Positions 35,278-46,491 of a stretch of DNA of 64,000 bases are shown in pieces; position 1 is the first letter of the stretch, and every line of letters starts with the position of its first letter. Under the pieces are notes generated by a model. It was not told where the DNA came from. It did no database searches and saw only the letters and a program-made list of their open reading frames with translations. Origin of the DNA: Fulvimarina endophytica (GTDB lineage: Bacteria > Pseudomonadota > Alphaproteobacteria > Rhizobiales > Rhizobiaceae). A program made the position numbers and the translations under genes. Location of the stretch: contig NZ_QURL01000003.1 in assembly GCF_003403015.1 (NCBI RefSeq), positions 310,001-374,000 of the forward strand, read 5' to 3'.

Positions 35278-36315
35278 ATGAGATTGTTTGAACGGGCGGA
35301 GGCGGTAAGGGCATCGGCGCCTCTCAGGTGGGGGCTGGCTGCCGGCGCCTTCGCGGTGGCGCTCGCCACACGCTTCGCCGTCGACCACCTGCTTCCCGCC
35401 GGCTTTCCCTATCTGACCTTCTTTCCCGCCGTCATCCTGACGACCTTCTTCGCCGGCACCCGTCCGGGCCTTGCCTGTGCCGCCGCCTGCGGGCTCTCGG
35501 CCTGGTTCTGGTTCATCGCCCCCTTCGAGAGCTTCGCGGTCAATCCCTTCGTGCTCGTCGCGCTCGGTTTCTACGTCTGCATCATCTGGGTGGACGTCGT
35601 CCTGATCCATGTCCTGCATGCGGCGGTCATCGAGCTGAAGGAGGAAAAGGTGCGCTCGAACGCGCTCCTGGAAAGCCAGAAGCTGCTTCTGGCCGATCAG
35701 AAAGAGCGCGAACGCCAGCGGCGGATCCTCCAGCGCGAACTCTCCCACCGCATGAAGAACACCCTTGCGATGGTCCAGGCCGTCGTCTCCCAGAGCCTGC
35801 GCAACGCCTCCGATCCGGCAAAGGCCGCCGAACTCGCCTCGGCCCGGATCATGGCCCTCGCACGGGCCCAGGACGCGCTGACGGCGACGAGCTGGTCGGC
35901 GGCCGAAGTCGTCGATATCGTCGAGGCATCGGTCGCGCCCCATGACGAGGGCGGCCGGTTCGAGATCAGCGGTCCCTCCGTCCGGCTCGAGGCGCAGCGC
36001 TCGCTGGGGCTCGCGCTGGCCATCCACGAACTCGCGACGAATGCGACGAAATACGGCGCGCTCTCCAACACCTCCGGCTTCGTCTCGATCCGCTGGGACC
36101 TTTCGGGCAGCGACGGCTTCCGGTTCGTCTGGGCCGAAAGCGGCGGTCCGGCGATCGGCGAGCCGCCGCGATCGGGCTTCGGCTCGCGCCTCACCCTGCG
36201 GGTCGTCCCGAACTATTTCGCAGGCTCTGCCATCGCCGACTACGCGCGGGACGGGCTCACCTATACCCTCACCGGCACCCGTGGCTCGCCGGAGGCCGAG
36301 GAGTCCGGACACTGA
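35278..36315 (+). CDS. Membrane HWE-family sensor histidine kinase
   Basis: The 345-residue protein starts with four membrane segments (about 18-37, 43-63, 68-88 and 92-120) of the DUF4118/KdpD-like type and a short helical linker. The HWE-family dimerisation motif LQRELSHRMKNTLAMVQAVV follows, with phosphoacceptor H157, and then the ATPase domain with LAIHELATNATKYGALS. HWE kinases often feed the PhyR general stress pathway, but no regulator or sigma factor gene lies here. The ATG at 35278 follows a GGAGG site; the GTG at 35260 in the same frame is less likely. Confidence 0.9.
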   Translation: MRLFERAEAVRASAPLRWGLAAGAFAVALATRFAVDHLLPAGFPYLTFFPAVILTTFFAGTRPGLACAAACGLSAWFWFIAPFESFAVNPFVLVALGFYVCIIWVDVVLIHVLHAAVIELKEEKVRSNALLESQKLLLADQKERERQRRILQRELSHRMKNTLAMVQAVVSQSLRNASDPAKAAELASARIMALARAQDALTATSWSAAEVVDIVEASVAPHDEGGRFEISGPSVRLEAQRSLGLALAIHELATNATKYGALSNTSGFVSIRWDLSGSDGFRFVWAESGGPAIGEPPRSGFGSRLTLRVVPNYFAGSAIADYARDGLTYTLTGTRGSPEAEESGH

Positions 36316-36377
36316 GGGGGTCGGCACCGGGAGATGCAGCCTCCGCGTCGCCGTCGCTCTGCCGCCGGTCGCCGGGG

Positions 36378-37553
36378 TCATCCCCCTTCGCCGGGCCGCA
36401 ATTCGATGAGGCGGCCGTCCGGCCCGTCCTCCAGCACGAAGACCGCGCCGTCCGGGGCTTCGTCCACCTCGCGCACCCGCCTGTCCCAGGAGAAGCGCTC
36501 GGTCTCGCTCGCCGTCTCGTCGTCGATCGAGACATGGACGAGGGCCTCGCCCGAAAGAGCCGCGATCAGCGCGTCGTCGCGCCAGTCGGCAAAGACGTCG
36601 CCGCCATAGATCAGGAGGCTCGCCGGCGAGATCACCGGCGTCCAAGAGAGTTTGGGCGCGACGAACCCGTCCGACGCCGGATCGTGATCGGGGATCGACA
36701 CGCCCGAATAGTTGATGCCGTCGGAGGCGAGCGGCCAGCCGAAATTGCCGCCCCGCTCGACGAGATTCAGCTCGTCGCCGCCGCGCGGACCCATCTCGAC
36801 CTCCCAGATCCGGTTCCGGCTGTCGAAATCGATGCCGAGGATGTTCCGGTTGCCGAGCGTCCAGACCTGGCCGGCGATCGGGCCTTCGCTCTGGAATGGA
36901 TTGTCGGCGGGCACCGTGCCGTCCGGGTTGAGGCGCAGGATCTTGCCGAGATTGCCCGTCATGTCCTGGGCCGGGTCCTGCTTCTGGCGGTCGCCGGAGG
37001 TGACGAACATGAAGCCTTCCTGGTCCGAGCCCTCGGGCCCGAAGACGATGCGGTGGGAATAGTGGCCGTTGCCGCTCACCTTGGGGCTCTGGCGCCAGAT
37101 CACCTCGACGCCGGTCAGTGCCGGGCGCGCGCCGTCCCGCTCGAGGATGCCGCGTGCGATCGCCGCGCCGTTGCCGGAGGTGCCGGCTTCCGCGAAAGTC
37201 AGATAGACGACGCCGTTCTCGGCGAAGTCGGGATCGAGCACCACGTCGCCGAGCCCGCCCTGGCCGCCATAGGCGACCGCCGGAACGCCGGCGACCGGGG
37301 TCTTCCCGCCATCCTCCGCGACGAGTTGCAGAGTGCCGGCCTTTTCCGTGACCAGCATGGCGCCGTCCGGCAGGAAGGCCATCGCCCAGGGCTCGTCGAA
37401 CGCTCCGTGGCTGGTGGCCGAAAGCCTCGTGCCCTCGCTGCCCTCGATGGTGAACCTCTCCTCGGCCGCCGCCCGGCCCGTTGTGCCGGCGAGAACGGTG
37501 CCCGCCGCAAGAAGTGAGAGGATCGGGGCGATCACATGTCCTGGAATGCGCAT
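36378..37553 (-). CDS. PQQ-dependent sugar dehydrogenase-like protein (YliI/Asd type)
   Basis: The 391-residue exported protein has a signal peptide (about 1-30, cleavage near AAAEE) and a six-bladed propeller of the glucose/sorbosone dehydrogenase family. Typical segments are DEPWAMAFLPDGAMLVTEKAG, GNGHYSHRIVFGPEG, RDGARPALTGVEVIW and MGPRGGDELNLV. Family members oxidise aldose sugars in the periplasm with PQQ and calcium. No PQQ biosynthesis genes are in view, so the cofactor may be made elsewhere or imported. It converges with the HWE kinase gene. Confidence 0.9.
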   Translation of the reverse strand: MRIPGHVIAPILSLLAAGTVLAGTTGRAAAEERFTIEGSEGTRLSATSHGAFDEPWAMAFLPDGAMLVTEKAGTLQLVAEDGGKTPVAGVPAVAYGGQGGLGDVVLDPDFAENGVVYLTFAEAGTSGNGAAIARGILERDGARPALTGVEVIWRQSPKVSGNGHYSHRIVFGPEGSDQEGFMFVTSGDRQKQDPAQDMTGNLGKILRLNPDGTVPADNPFQSEGPIAGQVWTLGNRNILGIDFDSRNRIWEVEMGPRGGDELNLVERGGNFGWPLASDGINYSGVSIPDHDPASDGFVAPKLSWTPVISPASLLIYGGDVFADWRDDALIAALSGEALVHVSIDDETASETERFSWDRRVREVDEAPDGAVFVLEDGPDGRLIELRPGEGG

Positions 37554-37779
37554 CGGTTCGCGGTCTCCTCGTCGAAGGGTCTGGAAGCCTCGCTACGGCC
37601 GTTCCGCCGGCCAAGCGGCCAGTCGTTAAGCGCTGCGAAGCTTAAGGCTCGAAGACGAGATAGGAGGCGGCGGCGGCGAATGCTCGCCGGGTCCCTCGCC
37701 CGGAAGGCGGCGGGCGGGCGCGTTCACCGGCGCGAACCGCGCCTTTCCAGGGGTTCGGGCGGCGGGATTGAACTCCTCG

Positions 37780-38718
37780 TCATCGCGCCGTGATGGGGCT
37801 TCGGATCGCCGGGTCCGCACCCGCGATCGCCTCTTCGCAGGCCGTGCGTGTCGCGCGGGCGAACGCCTCGAAATCGGCGCGCCGTGCCGTCGTCGGGCGG
37901 AAGGCGAGGACGAGGCGGCGATAGGGCACCGGCTCGGCGAAGGGCAGGATGGCAAGGCCCCCGCCCCGCGTCTCGTCCCGGACGGCCATGGAGGGAATGA
38001 GGGTCGCCCCGAGACCGCCCGCCACCATGCGCAGCAGCGTGGCGAGGCTCGTTGCGCCGAAGACGGCCCGCTCGCGCCCGTCCGACAGCCGGCAGATGTC
38101 CACGGCCTGGGTGCGCAGGCAGTGGCCTTCCTCCAGAAGCAGGATGCGCTCCTCGCCGACGATCGAGGCCGGCACCGGGTTCGGCAGATCCGCCGCCCTG
38201 TCGATCGGGGCGGCGAGAAAGAACGGATCGTCGAAGAGGGGGAGGGTGGCGAGACCCTCCTCCTGCAGGGGCAGGGCGACCACGGCGCAGTCGATCTCGC
38301 CGCGCTTCAGATCGGCGAGCAGCCGGTCCGTCACCGATTCGCGCACCTCGCAGACGAGATGCGGATGGGCCTTGCCGAGACCGGCAAGGAGGCTCGGCAG
38401 GAGATAGGGCGCGACGGTCGCGATCAGCCCGACCCGAAGGCGGCCGGACAGGGTCTCCTCGCCCTGGCTTGCCAGGCTTTCAAGATCGTGCAGATCGGCG
38501 AGGATGCTTTCGATCCGCCCGGCGACGAGTTCGCCGTCCGCCGTCAGCGTCACCCCGGCCGGTCGGCGCTCGAAGAGGGCGGTTCCGAAGAAGGCCTCCA
38601 TCTGGGCGATCTGGCCGGACAGAGCGGGCTGGCTGATGTTCAGCGCGCGGGCCGCATGCCCGAAATGGAGGGTGTGGGCGAGTTCGCGGAAATAGCGCAT
38701 CTGGCGGACGGTGAGCAT
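37780..38718 (-). CDS. oxyR: OxyR, peroxide-sensing LysR-type regulator
   Basis: The 312-residue protein has an N-terminal LysR helix-turn-helix (about 1-60, NISQPALSGQIAQMEAFFGT) and a regulatory domain. The redox cysteines are C200 and C209 in EEGHCLRTQAVDIC, matching the GHCLRDQ-type motif of OxyR. Hydrogen peroxide oxidises these cysteines and switches on target genes. The gene is divergent from catalase katA across 139 bp that holds a LysR-type box, the common arrangement in alphaproteobacteria. Confidence 0.93.
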   Translation of the reverse strand: MLTVRQMRYFRELAHTLHFGHAARALNISQPALSGQIAQMEAFFGTALFERRPAGVTLTADGELVAGRIESILADLHDLESLASQGEETLSGRLRVGLIATVAPYLLPSLLAGLGKAHPHLVCEVRESVTDRLLADLKRGEIDCAVVALPLQEEGLATLPLFDDPFFLAAPIDRAADLPNPVPASIVGEERILLLEEGHCLRTQAVDICRLSDGRERAVFGATSLATLLRMVAGGLGATLIPSMAVRDETRGGGLAILPFAEPVPYRRLVLAFRPTTARRADFEAFARATRTACEEAIAGADPAIRSPITAR

Positions 38719-38723
38719 GCTTC

Positions 38724-38738
38724 ATCAGATAAACCGAT
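38724..38738. promoter_or_regulatory. LysR-type box ATC-N9-GAT between oxyR and katA
   Basis: ATC at 38724-38726 and GAT at 38736-38738 are separated by 9 bases, which includes the T-N11-A core of LysR-family operators. It lies 6 bp upstream of the oxyR start in the divergent region, so OxyR could bind here to control itself and katA. A second half-site is not certain. Confidence 0.5.
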
Positions 38739-38857
38739 GACGCTGCGCGTCAAATGCGATTGGAAATGATCGCCGGGATCTGCGAGGCTCGGACTGGAAC
38801 CATTCCATTCGGTCAGGGCGCCTCTCGCCCGACCGATGAAACCGATCAGGAGGTCCC

Positions 38858-40357
38858 ATGGCCGATCGCCCGAGACTGACCACGACGGCCGGCGCGCCGC
38901 TCGCGTCGAACCAGAATTCCAAGACCGTGGGCACCCACGGTCCGGTCCTCCTCGAGGACTACCAGCTCATCGAGAAGCTCGCCCACCAGAACCGCGAGCG
39001 TATCCCCGAGCGCGTGGTGCACGCCAAGGGCTGGGGCGCCTACGGCACCCTGAAGGTGACCGAGGACGTCTCGAAATACACCCGCGCCAAGGTCATGCAG
39101 CCGGGCGCCGAGACCGAGCTTCTGGCCCGCTTCTCCACGGTCGCCGGCGAGCAGGGCGCGGCGGACGCCGAGCGCGACGTTCGCGGCTTCTCGCTGAAGT
39201 TCTACACCGAGGAAGGCAACTGGGATCTCGTCGGCAACAACACGCCGGTCTTCTTCGTCGCCGATCCCTACAAGTTCCCGGACTTCATCCACACCCAGAA
39301 GCGCCATCCGAAGACCAATATGCGCTCGGCGACGGCGGCCTGGGACTTCTGGTCGCTCTGCCCCGAGAGCCTGCATCAGGTGACGATCCTGATGTCGGAT
39401 CGCGGCATCCCGCAGACGCCCATGCACATGAACGGCTACGGCTCGCACACCTTCTCCCTGTGGAATGCCGAGGGCGAGCGGTTCTGGGTGAAGTTCCACT
39501 TCAAGACCCGTCAGGGCCACAAGCACTTCACCGATGCCGAGGCCGAGACGGTGATAGGCAAGAGCCGCGAGAGCTATCAGGAAGCCCTGTTCGGCGCGAT
39601 CGAGGGCGGGGAGTTCCCGAAATGGGACTTCTACATCCAGGTCATGCCCGAGGGCGAGGAGAAGGCCTTCGAGGAGAAGACCGGCTGGAGCGCCTTCGAT
39701 CTCACCAAGATCTGGCCGCACAAGGACTATCCGCTGATCAAGGTCGGCGAGATGGAGCTCAACCGCAACGCGGAGAACTACTTCGCCGAGATCGAGCAGT
39801 CCGCCTTCAACCCGTCCAACGTCGTGCCCGGCATCGGCTTCTCGCCGGACCGGATGCTGCAGGGCCGCCTGTTCTCCTATCCCGACGCCCATCGCTACCG
39901 GATCGGCACCCATTACGATTCGCTCGCGGTCAACAAGCCGAAGAGCCCCGTCGCCCACTATCATCGCGACGGCACCATGCCGCACGGGCTGATGACCAAT
40001 CCGGACGCCTATTACGAGCCGAACAGCTTCGGCGGCCCGGTGGAGGACCCCTCGGTCCAGGAGCCGCCGCACCGCTATGCGGGCGAGGTCGGGCGCTACG
40101 ACTATCGCGGGACCGCGGACCACTATTCGCAGCCGCGCGCCCTGTTCCAGATGTTCGACGACGCCCAGAAGCAGCGCCTCTTCGCCAATATCGCGGGCCA
40201 TATGGCGGGTGTGCCCGAGTTCATCGTCGAGCGCCAGCTGGCGCATTTCGAGAAGGTGGACCCGGCCTATGCCGAGGGCGTGCGCAAGGCGCTCGGCTCG
40301 GTGGATGCGGGAGCCGCCAAGAGCACCGGCACCAGCCACAGCGAAGCGGCGGAGTAA
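38858..40357 (+). CDS. katA: Small-subunit clade 3 haem catalase
   Basis: The 499-residue enzyme has the catalytic histidine H55 ([12 protein letters not shown]), the distal asparagine N128 (VGNNTPVFF) and the proximal haem-ligating tyrosine Y341 in [14 protein letters not shown]. Length near 500 residues and the absence of a C-terminal flavodoxin-like domain place it with small-subunit catalases. It disproportionates hydrogen peroxide in the cytosol. It is divergent from oxyR, which should induce it under peroxide. The ATG follows CAGGAGGTCCC, and a terminator follows at 40388. Confidence 0.97.
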   Translation: MADRPRLTTTAGAPLASNQNSKTVGTHGPVLLEDYQLIEKLAHQNRERIPERVVHAKGWGAYGTLKVTEDVSKYTRAKVMQPGAETELLARFSTVAGEQGAADAERDVRGFSLKFYTEEGNWDLVGNNTPVFFVADPYKFPDFIHTQKRHPKTNMRSATAAWDFWSLCPESLHQVTILMSDRGIPQTPMHMNGYGSHTFSLWNAEGERFWVKFHFKTRQGHKHFTDAEAETVIGKSRESYQEALFGAIEGGEFPKWDFYIQVMPEGEEKAFEEKTGWSAFDLTKIWPHKDYPLIKVGEMELNRNAENYFAEIEQSAFNPSNVVPGIGFSPDRMLQGRLFSYPDAHRYRIGTHYDSLAVNKPKSPVAHYHRDGTMPHGLMTNPDAYYEPNSFGGPVEDPSVQEPPHRYAGEVGRYDYRGTADHYSQPRALFQMFDDAQKQRLFANIAGHMAGVPEFIVERQLAHFEKVDPAYAEGVRKALGSVDAGAAKSTGTSHSEAAE

Positions 40358-40387
40358 GATCCGTCCTCACAGGGCAGGCAGGACAGG

Positions 40388-40414
40388 AAGGCCGGGGCAT
40401 CCGCTCCGGCCTTT
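40388..40414 (+). terminator. Intrinsic terminator after katA
   Basis: AAGGCCGG (40388-40395) pairs with CCGGCCTT (40406-40413), extended by an inner G-C pair, and runs into TTTCT. It lies 31 bp after the katA stop codon. Confidence 0.75.
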
Positions 40415-40505
40415 CTCGCGTCGAAGAAACCTTTCGCCCGCACGTCCCGGCGCGCCCTCGCGACGAGCCTCGAACACGGGCTCTCCACGCGTTCGCTCCG
40501 AGGCC

Positions 40506-40700
40506 TCAGGCCTCGGCGAGGTCGGAGGCGCCGCAGCGATAGCGTCGCAGCGCCCATTTGGGCCGGCCTTTCAGGTGTTCGGCCGCGACCGCCTGTCCGA
40601 ACAGCGCGCATTGCATGAGCGTGCCGTCGAAGGCGACGTTCTCGTTGTGGCAGTCCTGGGGTTCTGTTCGCAGGCAGAGAAGAAGAGTGATGGCGATCAT
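40506..40700 (-). CDS. Small conserved-looking hypothetical protein (64 aa)
   Basis: The 64-residue product starts with a hydrophobic segment (MIAITLLLCL) and contains four cysteines (CL, DCHNE, MQCALFG, YRCGAS) plus ALFGQAVAAEHLK. It resembles short Rhizobiales proteins of unknown function with the pattern C..C..QC..G....W..RRYRC. It could be exported, but the N-terminus is too short to be sure. Its start overlaps the stop of a 32-codon ORF upstream. Confidence 0.6.
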   Translation of the reverse strand: MIAITLLLCLRTEPQDCHNENVAFDGTLMQCALFGQAVAAEHLKGRPKWALRRYRCGASDLAEA

Positions 40701-40795
40701 GGCGAAACCTCGTTCGCGTTGACGACGTCGCCGATCGACCTCCCGCTGGATCGACTTGATGTCGTGGTCATTCCCTTGCGGAAGAACCAGGACAT
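40697..40795 (-). CDS. Possible 32-aa leader ORF coupled to the 64-aa gene
   Basis: A 33-codon frame from ATG 40795 ends in a TGA that overlaps the ATG of the small gene at 40700 (ATGA). The product would be Ser/Thr/Arg-rich (MSWFFRKGMTTTSSRSSGRS at its start) with no family resemblance. Upstream to 40870 the DNA is AT-rich with TAATTA and ATTTTTT tracts, which would suit a promoter on this strand. The rest of the gap to tldD (to 41025) shows no gene. Confidence 0.35.
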   Translation of the reverse strand: MSWFFRKGMTTTSSRSSGRSIGDVVNANEVSP

Positions 40796-41025
40796 GATCG
40801 AGCCTATCCTGCTCGCGGGATCGCGCAATCCTAAAAAATAGGCATGGCTGATAATTAAGCAGTCATATGTTGCGGAACGGCTTTGAGCCTCGCATCCGGT
40901 CCGCTTCGTCGAAGGGCCCGCAGCGCGCCGGCCCGCGCAGCGACGCGAGAGACGCCCCGCGCCGCTCGTGCCCCATGTGTCATCAGTTCCGGGGGAGGGG
41001 CCGACAAGCCGGGCGGCCTCGGGCC

Positions 41026-42447
41026 TTACTCGGCCTCGGTGCCGCCGACGGTGATCTGGTTCATGCGCAGATGCGGCTGGCCGACGCCGACCGGAACGCC
41101 CTGTCCGTTCTTGCCGCACATGCCGATGCCGGTATCGAGGGCGAGGTCGTTGCCCACCATCGCGACCCGGTGCATGGCGTCGGGGCCGTTGCCGATGAGC
41201 ATGGCACCCTTCAGGGGCTCCTCCACCTTGCCGTTGCGGATGCGATAGGCCTCCGTGCAGCCGAAGACGAACTTGCCGGAGGTGATGTCCACCTGGCCGC
41301 CGCCGAAGGAGACGGCATAGATCCCGTCCTTGACCGAAGCGAGGATCTCCTCGGGGCTGTAGTCGCCGCCGAGCATCATCGTATTGGTCATGCGCGGCAT
41401 GGGGGCGTGGGCATAGGACTGGCGCCGGCCGTTGCCGGTCGCCTTCACGCCCATCAGCCGGGCGTTCTGGCGATCCTGCATGTAGCCGACGAGCTTGCCG
41501 TCCTCGATCAGCACCGTGCGGTTCGTCGGCGTGCCCTCGTCGTCCACCGTCAGCGAGCCGCGCCGCTCCGCGATCGTGCCGTCGTCGACGACCGTCACGC
41601 CTTTCGCGGCCACCTGCTGGCCCATCAGGCCGGAAAAGGCCGAGGTCTTCTTGCGGTTGAAATCGCCTTCGAGCCCGTGGCCGACGGCCTCGTGCAGCAT
41701 CACGCCGGGCCAGCCCGAACCGAGCACGATGTCGAAGGCACCCGCCGGGGCGGGCACGGCCTTCAGATTGGTGCGGGCCTGGGCGAGCGCCCGGTCGGCG
41801 ATGGCCTGCCAGGTGTCCTCGATCATGAAGTCGCCGAAGCCGGTGCGCCCGCCCGCGCCGAAGGAGCCGGTCTCCTGGCGCTCGCCCTCGCCGCAGACGA
41901 CCGAGACGTTGAAGCGCACCAGCGGGCGCACGTCGCGCACGAGGCGTCCGTCGGCCCTCAGGATCTCGACCACCTGATACTGGGCGCCGACCGTCGCCGA
42001 AACCTGCCGCACGTCCTCGCCGGCATCGCGCAGATAGGCGTCGACCGCCTGGAGAAGCTTCACCTTCTCCTCGAAGCTCGGCGAGCCGATCGGGTTCTCC
42101 TCGCCGTAGAGCCTCGCATTGGTGCCCTGGGGCGGCTCGGCATAGGTGCCCCGATAGCCCGATTTCACCGTGGCGACCGCGTCGGAGGCCCGTTTCAGGG
42201 CGGCGATCGAGAAATCGTCGGCATGGGCGAAGCCCACAGCCTCGCCCGCGACCGCGCGCAGGCCGAAGCCCTGGTCGATGCCGAAATTGCCGCCCTTCAG
42301 CCGCCCGTTGTCGAAGGAGAGCGATTCGCTCTCGCGATATTCCATGTAGAGTTCGCCGTCGTCGGCGCCCTTGAGGGTCTCCCCGAGCACCGCCTCGATC
42401 TCGGCCTTCGAGACGTCGAAGCGCTCGATCAGGGACATGGACATCAT
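41026..42447 (-). CDS. tldD: TldD, metalloprotease subunit
   Basis: The 473-residue protein is a full TldD, with the zinc-site motif VMLHEAVGHGLEGDFNRK and the long C-terminal beta domain ending in GVGQPHLRMNQITVGGT. With its partner TldE (PmbA) it degrades unfolded peptides and matures some ribosomally made peptides; the partner is not in this window. Three in-frame ATGs (42447, 42441, 42438 region) are close; 42447 fits the GCGGAGA ribosome site best. Neighbours are an IalB-like gene on the same strand and the cytochrome oxidase operon beyond. Confidence 0.93.
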   Translation of the reverse strand: MMSMSLIERFDVSKAEIEAVLGETLKGADDGELYMEYRESESLSFDNGRLKGGNFGIDQGFGLRAVAGEAVGFAHADDFSIAALKRASDAVATVKSGYRGTYAEPPQGTNARLYGEENPIGSPSFEEKVKLLQAVDAYLRDAGEDVRQVSATVGAQYQVVEILRADGRLVRDVRPLVRFNVSVVCGEGERQETGSFGAGGRTGFGDFMIEDTWQAIADRALAQARTNLKAVPAPAGAFDIVLGSGWPGVMLHEAVGHGLEGDFNRKKTSAFSGLMGQQVAAKGVTVVDDGTIAERRGSLTVDDEGTPTNRTVLIEDGKLVGYMQDRQNARLMGVKATGNGRRQSYAHAPMPRMTNTMMLGGDYSPEEILASVKDGIYAVSFGGGQVDITSGKFVFGCTEAYRIRNGKVEEPLKGAMLIGNGPDAMHRVAMVGNDLALDTGIGMCGKNGQGVPVGVGQPHLRMNQITVGGTEAE

Positions 42448-42564
42448 ATGGTCTCCGCTTGGCGCGCATGGCGGACGCCATGCGGTTCGTTCAGTCTCGC
42501 CAAGATAGGTCGCGCGCGCCGGTCTTTAAACCAAGGCGCCCCCGGCGCCCGTCTGCCCTCCCGC

Positions 42565-43167
42565 CTACTGCGCGGCGGCCGGTTCCTGCGGCGTCGCAGC
42601 ACTGCCAGCCTGCGGCTGCGGCTTGGGCAGGGCGTCGTAGGCGGCGGTGAAGCCATCGAGCGAGACCGGGATGCCGATCCCCTCCTCGGGCGTCTGGAAG
42701 AAGGAGAACGTCGCCTCCTGCCCCTTGGAGAGCTTCTCGGTCAGCGCCTCGTCGAGGGCGACGTCCGCGATGCAGCCGGTATCGAAGCAGCGCAGGAAGG
42801 GCGTGATGCCGATGAACTCGCCGTCGATGTGGAGGCGCAGCCCGTTCGGCAGGATGATGCCGAGCGGCGCGCGGGCCCTCAGGATCGTGCCCGTGCCGTC
42901 GGCCAGATGCAGGATCGAGACCGAGAAGCCGATCTCGCGCCGATCGGGCGGCAGCACGACCTGGCGCATCAGGCATTGCTCGCCGGGCGCGCCCGCAGGC
43001 GTCGAGCAGACGATGCCCCAGGCGCCGTGCTGGCTCTTCAGCCGCCCGATCGGATCGGAGGCGAACTGGGCGCTCGCCGCCCCCGCCGAGGCGAGAAGAA
43101 GCAGCGCGGCAAGGGTGCCGATCCCTCTCGGGCGTGGCCGATCGGCAGCATTGCGGGAAGGAAACAT
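42565..43167 (-). CDS. Invasion-associated locus B (IalB) family periplasmic protein
   Basis: The 200-residue protein has a Sec signal peptide (cleavage near ASA-QFA at 33-34) and an IalB domain. Family features are HGAWGIVCST, QCLMRQVVLP, FSVSILH and LRLHIDGEFIGITPFLRCFDTGC, with cysteines suited to disulfides. It ends in a Pro/Gln/Ala-rich tail. IalB was first linked to erythrocyte invasion in Bartonella, but the family is widespread in free-living Rhizobiales, where its role is unclear. The start at ATG 43167 gives a clean signal peptide; it has a GGGAAGGAAAC ribosome site. Confidence 0.88.
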   Translation of the reverse strand: MFPSRNAADRPRPRGIGTLAALLLLASAGAASAQFASDPIGRLKSQHGAWGIVCSTPAGAPGEQCLMRQVVLPPDRREIGFSVSILHLADGTGTILRARAPLGIILPNGLRLHIDGEFIGITPFLRCFDTGCIADVALDEALTEKLSKGQEATFSFFQTPEEGIGIPVSLDGFTAAYDALPKPQPQAGSAATPQEPAAAQ

Positions 43168-43697
43168 GACATCCTCGTCGTCGGGAACTCGTGGAAGCGC
43201 GGGGCGAACGGCGTATGCCTTCGTGCGTGAGCGCCTGCGTTCCATCAAACATGCGGCATGAACATGGCCCCATCCTGACACGGAGGCGAAGCGCGCCCGA
43301 ACGCGTCGTCCATTGGTCGAAGACCCATGCGCCGCGCCCTGCGGCACCGGGGTCCGACGGCGGCGCTCCCGGTCCGCGCACCGCTCTCCAGGCCGGCGAT
43401 CGGGGCCCTTGTCGCCGGGCGGAAACGTCCTTCGAGCCCGCCGCGGGGGCGTCCGTCGAAGCCGTCCCACAGGCAGGCGCGCGGGGTCTTCGCGCGGGTC
43501 TATGTCGCACGGAAAGCGGCTCCCGAGGTGTTGCGGGTTTCGAGTTTTCATGGTTCAAGCGCTCAATCCAACTGGTCGGGTTTGCCTTGCGCGCTTGCCG
43601 GACGAGCCATCGTCCCCTCCACGCCTGAGCCGCATCGATCCGACCGGAAGGTTCGAGTGGCTGCCCGGCCCGATACGGCCGGATAAGGAGGAACAGC
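43168..43697. other. 530-bp intergenic region before the cytochrome oxidase operon, no gene seen
   Basis: The region is GC-rich and contains only Arg/Pro/Ala-rich spurious reading frames on both strands. It should hold the promoter of the cox operon and of the IalB-like gene, but I found no convincing -35/-10 pair. TTGCGG at 43531 with TTCAAG at 43554 is the best and is weak. Confidence 0.5.
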
Positions 43698-44627
43698 GTG
43701 AAAGCTTGGAGCTTGACGGTCGGAGCATTGCTGGCCGGAACAGGGGCGGTGCTTGCCCAGGAAGCCGGCGAAACCGTCATCGGCAAGCCGCATCCGTGGC
43801 AGCTCGGTCTGCAGACGGCCTATTCGCCGATCGAAGAGCAGATCCACTGGTTCAGCGACTATTCGCTCTTCTTCATCGTGCCGATCACGATCTTCGTCGC
43901 CGGGCTTCTGGCCTGGTGCGTGTTCCGCTACCGGGCCGCGGCCAATCCGAACCCGTCGCGCACCGCCCACAACACCACGATCGAGGTGATCTGGACGCTG
44001 GCGCCGGTGATCGTGCTCCTGCTTCTGGCGATTCCCTCCTTCCAGCTCCTCACCAACCAGTACAATCCGCCGCGCGAGCCCGAGCTCACCGTCAAGGCGA
44101 CCGGCTATCAGTGGTACTGGGAATACGAGTATCAGCCGCTCGAGACCGCCGAGGATCCGGCCGCGACCGTCTCCTTCGCCTCCTATCCGATCGGCCAGCT
44201 CACCGATACGGTCGAGGCCCAGGACGAGGCCCATGCCGAGAAGGGCGATCTCGAGGTCTATCCGCGTCTTCTCGCGGTCGACAACGAGGTGGTCGTCCCG
44301 GTCGATACCGTGGTGCGCGTCATCTCCACCGCGGCGGACGTCATTCATTCCTTCGCCGTCCCCTCGCTCGGCGTGAAGGTCGACGCGGTGCCGGGCCGTC
44401 TCAACGAATACTGGTTCGAGGCCAATCGCGAAGGCATCTTCTACGGTCAGTGCTCCGAGCTGTGCGGAACCGCCCATTCGAACATGCCCATCGCGGTTCG
44501 CGCGGTCTCCAGGGAACAGTACGACGCCTGGTATCAGGCCGCCCAGGACGACGTCTCGGCGGCGAACGAACAGTTGAACGCCGCTCTCGAGACCGCCCGG
44601 TCCGGGACCTCGGTCGCGTCACGCTAA
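43698..44627 (+). CDS. coxB: Cytochrome c oxidase subunit II (aa3 type)
   Basis: The 309-residue protein has a signal peptide, two membrane helices (about 52-75 and 93-115) and a periplasmic cupredoxin domain. The CuA site is CSELCGTAHSNM, with YQWYWEYEY and DVIHSFAVPSLGVKVDAVPGR before it. It accepts electrons from cytochrome c and passes them to haem a in subunit I. The start is a GTG at 43698 with a strong AAGGAGGA site. It leads the oxidase operon. Confidence 0.95.
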   Translation: MKAWSLTVGALLAGTGAVLAQEAGETVIGKPHPWQLGLQTAYSPIEEQIHWFSDYSLFFIVPITIFVAGLLAWCVFRYRAAANPNPSRTAHNTTIEVIWTLAPVIVLLLLAIPSFQLLTNQYNPPREPELTVKATGYQWYWEYEYQPLETAEDPAATVSFASYPIGQLTDTVEAQDEAHAEKGDLEVYPRLLAVDNEVVVPVDTVVRVISTAADVIHSFAVPSLGVKVDAVPGRLNEYWFEANREGIFYGQCSELCGTAHSNMPIAVRAVSREQYDAWYQAAQDDVSAANEQLNAALETARSGTSVASR

Positions 44628-46262
<1,635 letters not shown>

Positions 46263-46294
46263 CCCGCAGCGCAGACGACGCTTTCCCGCCATTG

Positions 46295-46324
46295 GAGGGC
46301 CCGGCCGGTAGCGGCCGGGCCCTC
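46295..46324 (+). terminator. Perfect 12-bp hairpin between coxA and ctaB
   Basis: GAGGGCCCGGCC (46295-46306) pairs with GGCCGGGCCCTC (46313-46324) around GGTAGC. There is no T-run after it, so it may act as an attenuator, RNA-stability or processing element between the structural genes and the assembly genes. The rest of the 229-bp gap shows no gene. Confidence 0.6.
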
Positions 46325-46491
46325 ACCGATGAAGCCGCCCACCGGCCATGATCCCCGCTTCTCCCCGTCCCATAGCATCGGCTCGGGCGGGGTCGCGGGA
46401 CGCAAGGATCGCCCGGGCGCCATCGCCAGGACGTGAACCGCACGACGCCGGTGCCACGTCGCCATTGCCACGAACCTCGGGATTTCCGCCC

